The position numbers and the translations under genes are program-made. The notes beneath the pieces are model-generated. The model worked only from the letters and a program-made list of their open reading frames with translations, made no database searches and was not told where the DNA came from. From Microcella alkalica (lineage in GTDB: Bacteria > Actinomycetota > Actinomycetes > Actinomycetales > Microbacteriaceae): 64,000 bases of DNA. Location of the stretch: the NCBI RefSeq assembly GCF_014137945.1, contig NZ_JACGWX010000004.1, positions 62,001 to 126,000 on the forward strand, written 5' to 3'. Of the stretch, positions 56,955-64,000 are shown one piece after another. Position 1 is the stretch's first letter, and the number at the start of each line of letters is the position of its first letter.

Positions 56955-58448
56955 GTGACCACGACCGAACTCATGGAGGCGAAGAACACCGGCGTTCTCG
57001 CCCACCTCGAGCCCCGCGAGGTGTTCCAGTTCTTCGAGGTGCTCACGAGCATCCCCCGCGGGAGCGGCAACGAGGAGCGGATCGCGAACTGGGTCCTCCG
57101 GTTCGCCGAGGCCCACGGCCTCGAGGCGTCGAAGGACGACGCACACTGCGTGCTCGTCCGCAAGCCCGGCCAGGGCGGGCTCGAGAACGCCGCACCGCTC
57201 GTTCTCCACGGCCACCTCGACATGGTGTGTGAGAAGGCGGAGGGCGTCGAATTCGACTTCGAGAACCAGCCTCTGAGCCTCCTCGTCGACGACGAGTTCA
57301 TCTCGGCCGACGGCACCTCGCTCGGCGCCGACAACGGGATCGGCGTCTCTTACATCCTCGCGCTGCTCGCGTCGACGGACCTCGCCCACCCGCCGCTCGA
57401 GGCCGTGCTCACGGCCATGGAGGAGAAGGGCAAGGTGGGCGCCGGCCAGTTCGACGTCTCCCGGCTCTCCGGCAAGCGCATGATCGACTTCAACTGGATC
57501 ACCGACAAGGAGATCCTCGCCGGCTGCTCGGGCGACGTGACCTTCATCGTCGATGTGCCGGGCGAGCTCGAGCCGACCCCGGCCGATCTCGACGCGGCAC
57601 GCTCGCTCGACGTGCGCGGCCTCAACGGCGGCCACTGCGAGTTCGACATCCAGCTCGAGCGTGCGAACGCCCTGCAGGTGCTCGCCCGCGCCGTGCGCAG
57701 GCTGACACAGTCGTTCGACGTGCGCATCGCGCAGCCCTACGGCGGCGCGCAGAACAACGCCATCCCCGCCGACGCCTCCGCAGTGCTCGTCTTCCGCTCC
57801 TCCGACGCCGCCGCGATCGAGGTGGCGCTCGCCGAGCTCGACGGCGAGCTGAAGAAGGAGTACGAGCTCGCCGATCCGGGCATCCGCGTCGAGCTCACAG
57901 GGGCAGAGCGCCCGGAGACCGTGTTCTCCGCCGCCGCGACCGAGCGCCTCATGTCGCTCCTCCGCCTCATCCCGCACGGCGTCGTGAGCTGGAACCTCCA
58001 CGTGCCCGGCCGCGTCGAGACGTCGAACAACATCGGCACCGTCCGCCCGACGGCGAACGGCGCGCGCATCATGTCGACCATCACCTCGGCGCTCACCTCG
58101 CGCAAGCACGAGCTGTGGGATCGCATCCGCGCAGCCGTCGACCTCGCGGGCGGCGGCGTCACCGCCGAGCTCTTCGGCCTCGACGCCCCCGAGTTCCCGT
58201 ACCGCCCCGACTCGCAGCTGCTCGCGACGGCCTCGCAGGCCTACCGCGACGTGCTCGGCGCCGAGCCGAACGTCGAGGTGTCGCAGTGCTCGCTCGAGCT
58301 CGGCATGTTCAGCCGCCGCGTGCCGGTGGAGGACATCATCTCGATCGGCACCGAGCTGCACGCCCTGCACTCGCCCGCCGAGAAAGTCAACCACCGCTCC
58401 GTCGAGCGCGTCTGGCCGCTCATCAAGGAGGTCGTCTCGCGGCTCTGA
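56955..58448 (+). CDS. M20 peptidase, PepD-like (aminoacyl-histidine dipeptidase family)
   Basis: A 497-residue M20C metallopeptidase-like protein. LVLHGHLDMVCEK carries the first metal His and Asp, SLGADNGIGVSY the bridging Asp, TAMEEKGKVGAGQ the catalytic Glu-Glu, and LHALHSPAEKVNH the last His. The segment that in PepD reads INLDxE, providing another Asp ligand, is MIDFNWITDKE here, so that ligand seems displaced or lost. It may cleave an amide or peptide bond in a substrate brought in by the co-encoded transporter. The GTG start at 56955 follows GAGAGGAA. Confidence 0.85.
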   Translation: MTTTELMEAKNTGVLAHLEPREVFQFFEVLTSIPRGSGNEERIANWVLRFAEAHGLEASKDDAHCVLVRKPGQGGLENAAPLVLHGHLDMVCEKAEGVEFDFENQPLSLLVDDEFISADGTSLGADNGIGVSYILALLASTDLAHPPLEAVLTAMEEKGKVGAGQFDVSRLSGKRMIDFNWITDKEILAGCSGDVTFIVDVPGELEPTPADLDAARSLDVRGLNGGHCEFDIQLERANALQVLARAVRRLTQSFDVRIAQPYGGAQNNAIPADASAVLVFRSSDAAAIEVALAELDGELKKEYELADPGIRVELTGAERPETVFSAAATERLMSLLRLIPHGVVSWNLHVPGRVETSNNIGTVRPTANGARIMSTITSALTSRKHELWDRIRAAVDLAGGGVTAELFGLDAPEFPYRPDSQLLATASQAYRDVLGAEPNVEVSQCSLELGMFSRRVPVEDIISIGTELHALHSPAEKVNHRSVERVWPLIKEVVSRL

Positions 58449-58467
58449 TCGCGGATGCTCGACCCTC

Positions 58468-58498
58468 GTGGCCCGGATCGCGCACGCTTCCGGGCCAC
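58468..58498. terminator. Bidirectional terminator hairpin between pepD-like and regulator genes
   Basis: Arms GTGGCCCGGA (58468-58477) and TCCGGGCCAC (58489-58498) pair perfectly over 10 bp around an 11-base loop. It lies between two convergent genes and can serve both. Confidence 0.75.
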
Positions 58499-58536
58499 AA
58501 GCCGTTCCCGGGGCTGCGCGCCTCGAGCCGGCTCGA

Positions 58537-59520
58537 TCAGGAGGTCGCGGGACCGTGCTCGACGAGGTACTCGGCCGACTCCTCGTCGGTCACGAGCACG
58601 TTGATCCATCCGCCGCGGACGGCTGCCAGCAGCGCGCGGTGCTTGCTCTCGCCGCCGGAGACGGCGATGCGCTGGTCTGCTCGCCGGAGCTGCTCGAGCG
58701 TGACCCCGACCACGTGAGGGTCGAGGTCACCGTCGATCGGTGTCCCGTTCTCGTCCATGAAGCGCAGGTTGATCTCGCCCACGGCGCCGAGCTCGCGGGC
58801 GTGCGCGAACTCCTCCTCCGTGAAGAAGTTGTCGCCGGCGACCAGCGGCGCGACGACCGTGGCGTTGCCGATTCCGACGAGCGCGATGTCGAGCTCGTCG
58901 AGCGCGTCGAGCGCCTGGCGGGCGAACGGGTCGTTGGCGAGGATGGCGTCGCGCACCTCGACCGAGGGCGCCACGCCATGCACGCGGAGGAACACCGGCT
59001 CAGCATCCGTGAGTCGCGCGAAGCGCTCCGTCGCGGTGGTGGCCTCGTGCTGGACGGTCGGCTGGCCGACACCGCCGAGCATCTCGACGATGCGCGTCGC
59101 CTTCCCGTGCGAGAAGCGGGGCAGGTTGTCGACGAAGCGCCGCATCGATCGACTCCAGGAGGTGAAGCCGATCGTCTTGCCGTCGATGGGGTACGAGCGG
59201 AAGACGCTCGCGAGCGCCCGGCCGAGGGTCTCGGTGCGCTGCGACTCCGACTCGCCGGAGGCGTCGACGATGTGCACCTCGCGGAGCCCGAACATCGTCT
59301 CGACGCGGTCCTCCAGGTCGGCGTTGAGACCCTGGGGCGTGACGACGACCGTGCGGACGATCCCGGCGCCTTCGGCGGCGGAGAGCAGGCGCGAGACGCG
59401 AGCCTGGGAGACGCCGAGCGTTCGAGCGATCTCCGTCTGCACCAGACCGCGCGTGTGATAGAGGTGCGACACCTTCGTCATCATCCTGAGCTGGTCGAGG
59501 TCCCGATTGTCGATGGGCAT
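58537..59520 (-). CDS. SorC/DeoR-type sugar-binding transcriptional regulator
   Basis: A 327-residue regulator. The N-terminal winged helix is in MMTKVSHLYHTRGLVQTEIA and RTLGVSQARVSRLLSAAEGA. The large sugar-phosphate-binding domain follows, with ALVGIGNATVVAPLVAGDNF and GEINLRFMDENGTPIDGDLD, typical of the SorC family. ATG 59520 was chosen over a longer frame because AGGAAGGGGA precedes it. It is divergent from the dehydrogenase-kinase operon and convergent with the transporter operon, so it is the likely controller of both, with a phosphorylated intermediate as effector. Confidence 0.93.
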   Translation of the reverse strand: MPIDNRDLDQLRMMTKVSHLYHTRGLVQTEIARTLGVSQARVSRLLSAAEGAGIVRTVVVTPQGLNADLEDRVETMFGLREVHIVDASGESESQRTETLGRALASVFRSYPIDGKTIGFTSWSRSMRRFVDNLPRFSHGKATRIVEMLGGVGQPTVQHEATTATERFARLTDAEPVFLRVHGVAPSVEVRDAILANDPFARQALDALDELDIALVGIGNATVVAPLVAGDNFFTEEEFAHARELGAVGEINLRFMDENGTPIDGDLDPHVVGVTLEQLRRADQRIAVSGGESKHRALLAAVRGGWINVLVTDEESAEYLVEHGPATS

Positions 59521-59930
59521 CGCGTCCCCTTCCTGTTGGCGGGCGAGTGTGCTGGAATGGGCTCGCTGAGAGCTCCTCGATTCGATCGGTCCGTCGGACC
59601 TCGATACCCCCTCAGTATACGGAATCCTTAGTCCTTTTTTGACTGAAAATTCAAGGATTTCCGTTCTCTCGCCCGTCGCCATCATCGGCGATCTGACGCG
59701 CGTGCTGAGCGGCGGCCATCGAGGCGACACTATGCGGGCGCCAGCGCTCACCCCGCTGCCGCGGCTTCGGGGTCACGGAGGGCTCGACCCGCTTGACGGC
59801 GGTGGCCAGATCGGCCTTGACACGGTGTCCTGCGATGCCTACTCTCGAACCATGCCGAATGAGAATTCGGTCACTGAATAGAATTTCAGACGGTCAGCGA
59901 CGACCGAGAACCACAGGAGCGGAACCGGCC
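59521..59930. promoter_or_regulatory. Divergent control region between the SorC regulator and the dehydrogenase operon
   Basis: A 410-bp gap without a convincing gene. Near the regulator, GGAATCCTT (59621-59629) and AAGGATTTCC (59653-59662) form an inverted repeat, with AGTC/GACT nested around a run of six T and the sequence TGAAAATTCA (59643-59652) inside it. Near the operon, CTGAATAGAATTTCAG (59874-59889) repeats the motif found before the BKACE and epoxide hydrolase genes. The TGAA...TTCA half-sites recall SorC/DeoR operators. ACAGGAGC precedes the dehydrogenase ATG. Confidence 0.6.
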
Positions 59931-61385
59931 ATGAGCCTCTTCGAGAGCATCAGCGACCCGACCGATCTCGACGCTCTGCGCCGAGTCGTGGCCGAGTCGA
60001 CGCGCCCCGAGGCACTGGTCCCGCTCGGCATCGACCGGCTCGCGATCGGCCCGGGTGCCGCGCTCGCCGTCGCCGATGAGCTCCACCGTCTGATCGATCG
60101 CCGGAGGATCCGCGCGACTCGCATCCACGTGCTGCTCATCGCGGACGCCACACTGATCCGCCGGGGCGAGGCCGATCTCAAGGCCCTGGTCCGCAACCAG
60201 CTCGACGATCACGGGTTCGCCGTCGAGACGCTCGTGCTCGGCGACCGCGAGCACTCCCTCCACGCCGACGACGATGCCCTCGACGCTGCGGCGGCCGCGG
60301 CCGCCCGCGTCGACGCCGTCGTGTCCGTCGGCTCCGGAACGATCAGCGACATCGCCAAGGTCGCGACCGACCGCGCCGGGGGCATCCCGTTCATCCTCGT
60401 GCAGACCGCCGCCTCGGTCGACGGCTACACCGACAACGTTTCCGTCATCCTCCGGGCGGGCGCGAAGCGCACGATCCCGTCCCGCTGGCCGGACGTCGTG
60501 CTCGCCGACACGACGACGATCGCGACGGCACCGACCGCGCTCAACACCTCCGGCTTCGGCGAACTGCTGTCGCTGTACACGGCCCCGGCCGACTGGTGGC
60601 TCGCGTCCCGCATCGGGCTCGACCCGAGCTTCCACGAGACGCCGCGCGACCTCCTGCTCGCTTTCGCGGGATCTCCGCGCGAGTGGGGCGCGGGCCTCGC
60701 CGACGGGGCGCCCGCCGCCGTCGAGCAGCTCACGCGCGTCCTGGCGATCCGTGGAATCGGGACGGGGATCGCCGGGACGACCGCGTGCCTGTCGGGGGTC
60801 GAGCACCTCGTCAGCCACATGCTCGACATGCACGCCGCCGCGCGCGGGCTCGAGACCGGCCTGCACGGCGCCCAGGTCGGCGTCGCGTCGCTCGTCGCCG
60901 CCGCGGCCTGGGAGCACCTGCTCGCCCGCCTCGCGGCCGAGTCCGCGACCCGTCGGCCGGTCGATCGCGACGCGGCCCGTGCGTCAGTCGAGGCGACCTT
61001 CGCCTCGCTCGATCCGAGCGGGGCCCTCGCGGGCGAGTGCTGGGCCGATGTCGCGCGCAAGCTCGACGCTGTAGAGGCCGCCGGCGACCGCATCGACGCG
61101 GTCCTCGCCGAGCTCCCGACCTCCGTCGCCGCGGGCGAGCCCGCCCTCATGCCCGTCGACGACGTCGCCGCCGCTCTCCGCGTCGCGGGCGCCGCCGCGT
61201 CCCCGGCCGAGCTGCAGGGGTGGATCGACGACGACATCTGGCAGTGGGCCGTCGCCCACTGCCACCGCATGCGCAACCGGTTCACGGTGGTCGATCTCCT
61301 CGACCTCCTGGGCTGGTGGGAATCCGCCGACGTGGGCGCCGTCCTCCGTCGCGCCAAGCAGGCCGGCGAGGGGGTGCTCGCATGA
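59931..61385 (+). CDS. sn-Glycerol-1-phosphate dehydrogenase family protein (AraM/EgsA-like)
   Basis: A 484-residue iron-containing-alcohol-dehydrogenase-like enzyme. VVSVGSGTISDIAKVATDR is the dinucleotide-binding loop. VQTAASVDGYTDNVSV carries the substrate-site Asp. SGVEHLVSHMLDMHA and TGLHGAQVGVASLVAA supply the metal His ligands. AraM-type enzymes interconvert DHAP and sn-glycerol-1-phosphate with Ni or Zn. It is longer than most (about 350-400) because of a C-terminal helical extension. ATG 59931 follows ACAGGAGC; its end overlaps the kinase ATG. The operon context suggests oxidation of a phosphorylated polyol. Confidence 0.85.
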   Translation: MSLFESISDPTDLDALRRVVAESTRPEALVPLGIDRLAIGPGAALAVADELHRLIDRRRIRATRIHVLLIADATLIRRGEADLKALVRNQLDDHGFAVETLVLGDREHSLHADDDALDAAAAAAARVDAVVSVGSGTISDIAKVATDRAGGIPFILVQTAASVDGYTDNVSVILRAGAKRTIPSRWPDVVLADTTTIATAPTALNTSGFGELLSLYTAPADWWLASRIGLDPSFHETPRDLLLAFAGSPREWGAGLADGAPAAVEQLTRVLAIRGIGTGIAGTTACLSGVEHLVSHMLDMHAAARGLETGLHGAQVGVASLVAAAAWEHLLARLAAESATRRPVDRDAARASVEATFASLDPSGALAGECWADVARKLDAVEAAGDRIDAVLAELPTSVAAGEPALMPVDDVAAALRVAGAAASPAELQGWIDDDIWQWAVAHCHRMRNRFTVVDLLDLLGWWESADVGAVLRRAKQAGEGVLA

Positions 61386-62923
61386 CCGCGACTGCGGTTC
61401 CAGTCCGCTCGCATGCGGCCCCCCTCGTCGTCGCCGTGGACTGCTCGACGACGAGCGCCAAGGCGATCGTGTGGGATGCCGCGGGCGCCCGCGTGGCGAG
61501 CGCGCACGCGCCGCTCCCTCTCAGCACGCACCAGCCCGGCTACGGGGAGCAGGACCCCGCCGATTGGTGGAGCGCAACCGCCGAGGCCATTCGCGCCGCG
61601 GTCGATGGCATCGATACCGATCGCGTCATCGCCGTCAGCGTCACTCACCAGCGCGAGTCTTTCGCGTGTCTCGATGAATCCGGCGCGGCCGTGCGCCCCG
61701 CGATGCTCTGGCTCGACGTGCGGGCCCGCGAGCAGGTCGAGCGCTTCGGCACCAACCGCGTGCACGCGCTCACTGGAAAGCCCGCCAACCCGACTCCCGC
61801 TTGGTACAAGCTCCTCTGGATCGCCGAGCACGAGCCCGAGACGCTCGTCCGCACGCACCGCATCGTCGACGTGCACGGCTATCTCGTTCAGCGGATGACC
61901 GGGCTCTGGGTCACCTCGATCGCGAGCGCCGATCCGCTCGGGCTCGTCGACCTAGTGACCGGCGACTACTCCGACGAGCTCCTCGACGCGGCGGGCGTGC
62001 GCCGCGATCAGCTCTGCGAGCTCGTGGACCCCGGCACGCGCATCACTACGCTCACGGAAGACGCTTCGGCCGAGCTCGGCCTGCGCGTTGACACCGTCGT
62101 GATCGCCGGCGCGGGCGACGGTCAGTGCGCCGGGCTCGGGGCAGGGGTCACCGAAGCGGGGCGCGCTTACCTCAACCTCGGCACCGGACTCATCGCGGGC
62201 ATCGTGAGCGAGAGCTACGCGCCGAGCGCCGCGTACAGGGCGCTCACCGGCGCCGTCCCCGGCACCTTCGACTTCGAGCTCTTCATCGGCGCGGGCACCT
62301 ACATGGTGACCTGGTTCGTCGACACGTTCCTCGAGCCGCCGGGCGTGGGTGGTAGCACGCCCGGCGGACTCGAGCTCCACTGGGAGCAGCAGGCGGCGAT
62401 GATCGCGCCGGGCAGCGACGGACTCGTGGTGGTGCCGTACTGGAACGGCGCCATGACGCCGTACTGGGACGCCCGTGCGCGCGGCATCATGGTCGGCCTC
62501 ACCGGCGCACACGGCCGCGCGCACATCTACCGCGCCATTCTCGAGGGCATCGCCTTCGAGCTGCGGCTGTGCGTCGAGCACGCCGAGGCCGGGCTCGACC
62601 GCCCGGTCTCCGAGTTCGTGACGATGGGCGGCGGCTCGCGCAGCCCGTTCTGGTGCCAGTTGCTCGCCGACGTCCTCCAGCGCCCGATCGTCCTCGCGGG
62701 CGAGGACGAGGCGACCTGCCTCGGCGCCGCCATGCTCGCCGCCGCCGGTGCCGGCATCCACGACGGCATCGAGGCCGCGTCGGCTGCGATGAGCGCACTC
62801 GGCCGCCGCTTCGAGCCGGATGCATCGGCCCCGGCGATCTTCAACGGCCTCTACGCAGGCTACCGCGCCGTGTATCCCGCGCTCGCCCCGGTCTTCCCCA
62901 CTCTCGGCGGGGTCGCCGCATGA
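61382..62923 (+). CDS. FGGY-family carbohydrate kinase
   Basis: A 513-residue sugar/polyol kinase. VVAVDCSTTSAKAIVWD is the N-terminal phosphate-binding strand, GYGEQDPADWWSA and MLWLDVRARE are substrate-side segments, IAGAGDGQCAGLGAGVTEAG holds the catalytic Asp, and FVTMGGGSRSPFWCQLLADV with DEATCLGAAMLAAAG form the C-terminal ATP site. Closest in appearance to xylulokinases, but specificity is not readable. ATG 61382 overlaps the dehydrogenase stop (ATGA), and it overlaps the next gene by 4 bp. It should trap the imported substrate as a phosphate. Confidence 0.92.
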   Translation: MTATAVPVRSHAAPLVVAVDCSTTSAKAIVWDAAGARVASAHAPLPLSTHQPGYGEQDPADWWSATAEAIRAAVDGIDTDRVIAVSVTHQRESFACLDESGAAVRPAMLWLDVRAREQVERFGTNRVHALTGKPANPTPAWYKLLWIAEHEPETLVRTHRIVDVHGYLVQRMTGLWVTSIASADPLGLVDLVTGDYSDELLDAAGVRRDQLCELVDPGTRITTLTEDASAELGLRVDTVVIAGAGDGQCAGLGAGVTEAGRAYLNLGTGLIAGIVSESYAPSAAYRALTGAVPGTFDFELFIGAGTYMVTWFVDTFLEPPGVGGSTPGGLELHWEQQAAMIAPGSDGLVVVPYWNGAMTPYWDARARGIMVGLTGAHGRAHIYRAILEGIAFELRLCVEHAEAGLDRPVSEFVTMGGGSRSPFWCQLLADVLQRPIVLAGEDEATCLGAAMLAAAGAGIHDGIEAASAAMSALGRRFEPDASAPAIFNGLYAGYRAVYPALAPVFPTLGGVAA

Positions 62924-63783
62924 ACGCCATCTCCGTAGCGGAAGTCGCGGTGCGGCTGAGCTCGCCCTCGCGCTTCTACAGCGCCTATCTCTTCGATCTC
63001 GACGGCACCATCTACCTGGGCGACGAGCTGCTCCCCGGAGCGCGTGAGCTGCTCGCGGCGCTGCGGTCCCGCGGCGCGCGCACGGTGTTCCTCTCCAACA
63101 ACCCGACCAAGGATCCGGCGATGTACGTCGAGAAGCTCCGGCGCCTCGGCATCCAGGCCGAGCTCGGCGATGTCGTCAACACGGTCGTCTCGACGGTCGG
63201 CTGGCTCACGCGGAACCACCCGGGTGCGACGGTGTTCGCGATCGCGGAGGAGCCGCTCGTCCGCGCGCTGCGCGAGGCGGGCATCCGCATCTCGGAGGAT
63301 CCGGCCGAGATCGACATCGTCATCGCGAGCTACGACCGCGCGTTCGACTACCGCAAGCTCCAGATCGCGTTCGACGCCATCTGGCAGAACAAGCGCGCGC
63401 AGCTCATCACGACCAACCCCGACCGGTACTGCCCGTTCCCGGGCGGTCGCGGCGAGCCCGACGCCGCAGGCATCGTCGCCGCGATCGAGGCGACCACGGG
63501 CATCACGTGCTCGGCCAACATGGGCAAGCCCGACCGCATCATGATCGACACCGTCCTCGCCACCCTCGGCGTGCCAGTCGAGGACGCGATCATGGTCGGC
63601 GACCGCCTCGGCACCGACGTGCGCATGGCCGTCACCGCGGGCATGAACTCGGCGCTCGTGCTCACGGGCGACAGCACGCTGCACGACGTGCAGGCGACGC
63701 CCTCCGCCGAGCGCCCCACTTTCGTGCTCGACCGCATCGACCGCCTCCTCCCCGAAGGGACGAGCCCGTGCGGCAACGACTGA
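62920..63783 (+). CDS. HAD-IIA phosphatase (NagD/phosphoglycolate phosphatase-like)
   Basis: A 287-residue HAD-superfamily hydrolase. YLFDLDGTIYLGDELLPGA is motif I with the nucleophile and acid Asp. VFLSNNPTKDPAMYV is motif II, MGKPDRIM the motif III Lys, and IMVGDRLGTDVRMAV motif IV. The subclass IIA cap domain lies between. Relatives dephosphorylate glycerol-3-phosphate, phosphoglycolate or sugar phosphates. ATG 62920 overlaps the kinase stop by 4 bp. A phosphatase in an operon with a kinase suggests the phosphate is removed later or that a side product is cleared. Confidence 0.9.
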   Translation: MNAISVAEVAVRLSSPSRFYSAYLFDLDGTIYLGDELLPGARELLAALRSRGARTVFLSNNPTKDPAMYVEKLRRLGIQAELGDVVNTVVSTVGWLTRNHPGATVFAIAEEPLVRALREAGIRISEDPAEIDIVIASYDRAFDYRKLQIAFDAIWQNKRAQLITTNPDRYCPFPGGRGEPDAAGIVAAIEATTGITCSANMGKPDRIMIDTVLATLGVPVEDAIMVGDRLGTDVRMAVTAGMNSALVLTGDSTLHDVQATPSAERPTFVLDRIDRLLPEGTSPCGND

Positions 63784-63835
63784 CCCTCATCCACCTGATC
63801 CCAGCCGGCGAGAGCGTCGGAGAAAGGGGGTTCCC

Positions 63836-64000
63836 ATGGAAACCCTGAGCATCGACACGTTGCTCGAGATGCAGCGGCGCATGCTGCGCATCCGCGCCTT
63901 CGACGAGCGCGCCTCGAAGATGGTCAAGCGCGGCCACATCCCCGGCACGGTGCACACGAGCATCGGCCAGGAGGCGCAGGTCGTCGGCGCCACGATGGCT
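63836..64000 (+). CDS. TPP-dependent dehydrogenase E1 alpha subunit (2-oxo acid/acetoin type), 5' part
   Basis: The first 55 codons of a gene cut by the window end. LLEMQRRMLRIRAFDERASK, KRGHIPGTVHTSIGQEAQVV and GATMA are the typical opening of E1 alpha subunits of pyruvate, branched-chain or acetoin dehydrogenases (AcoA-like). AGAAAGGGGG precedes ATG 63836, and the gene lies 52 bp after the HAD gene on the same strand. An E1 beta and probably an E2 gene should follow outside the window. The exact substrate class cannot be decided from this fragment. Confidence 0.85.
   Translation, partial: METLSIDTLLEMQRRMLRIRAFDERASKMVKRGHIPGTVHTSIGQEAQVVGATMA

Noticed and set aside
59639-59881. An 80-codon frame in the divergent control region
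   Set aside because: No ribosome-binding site or family resemblance, and it runs through the operator-like sequences.

Overview
The window is GC-rich, densely coded DNA with many GTG/TTG starts and ATGA/GTGA gene overlaps. It carries the gene order dnaX-recR...lysC-asd, a membrane-anchored LAETG (class E sortase) surface protein, malate:quinone oxidoreductase, and sugar ABC importers, one of which has no ATPase gene of its own. Together these point to a high-GC Actinomycetota, most likely Microbacteriaceae. The family assignment is inference.

Region 1 (1-30.8 kb) is a cell-surface/exopolysaccharide locus. An IS3-family element (1-1032) has cut off the N-terminus of an FAD-dependent oxidoreductase. 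It is followed by two GT2 glycosyltransferases (one GtrB-like), an SDR, a TIM-barrel isomerase, GtrA and a polytopic GT-C-like protein, a Wzx flippase, GDP-L-fucose synthesis (gmd-fcl), a WcaF-like acetyltransferase, several GT4-type glycosyltransferases and an O-antigen ligase/polymerase. The assembly and control genes close the locus: BY-kinase, low-molecular-weight phosphatase, initiating phosphoglycosyltransferase, DUF4012 protein and LAETG surface protein. Housekeeping genes dnaX-recR and lysC-asd are embedded in it and are themselves split by the ligase/polymerase gene. Decayed genes and visibly lower-GC glycosyltransferase genes suggest repeated exchange.

Region 2 (30.8-43 kb) holds two SGNH hydrolases separated by an AAA/DUF4143 ATPase cassette flanked by a perfect 26-bp direct repeat, an AEC transporter, a truncated FAH-family gene, a TSUP exporter, mqo, an Asp-box protein and a Leloir galactose module (galK-galT, divergent DeoR regulator, galM).

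Region 3 (43-49.2 kb) is a LacI-regulated carbohydrate operon (LacI, two permeases, solute-binding lipoprotein, cytoplasmic GH32 fructosidase) with a readable promoter and operator, followed by tRNA-Lys(UUU).

Region 4 (49.4-64 kb) is a catabolic cluster: a BKACE enzyme divergent from an epoxide hydrolase; an RbsABC-like importer with two different permeases; an M20 PepD-like peptidase; a SorC/DeoR-type regulator; then an overlapping operon of AraM-type glycerol-1-phosphate dehydrogenase, FGGY kinase, HAD-IIA phosphatase and a TPP-dependent E1 alpha subunit cut by the window end. Related TGAATA/ATTCA operator-like motifs lie before several of these units, suggesting one regulon for an unidentified polyol- or acyloin-like substrate. 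This is the best candidate for an undescribed pathway.
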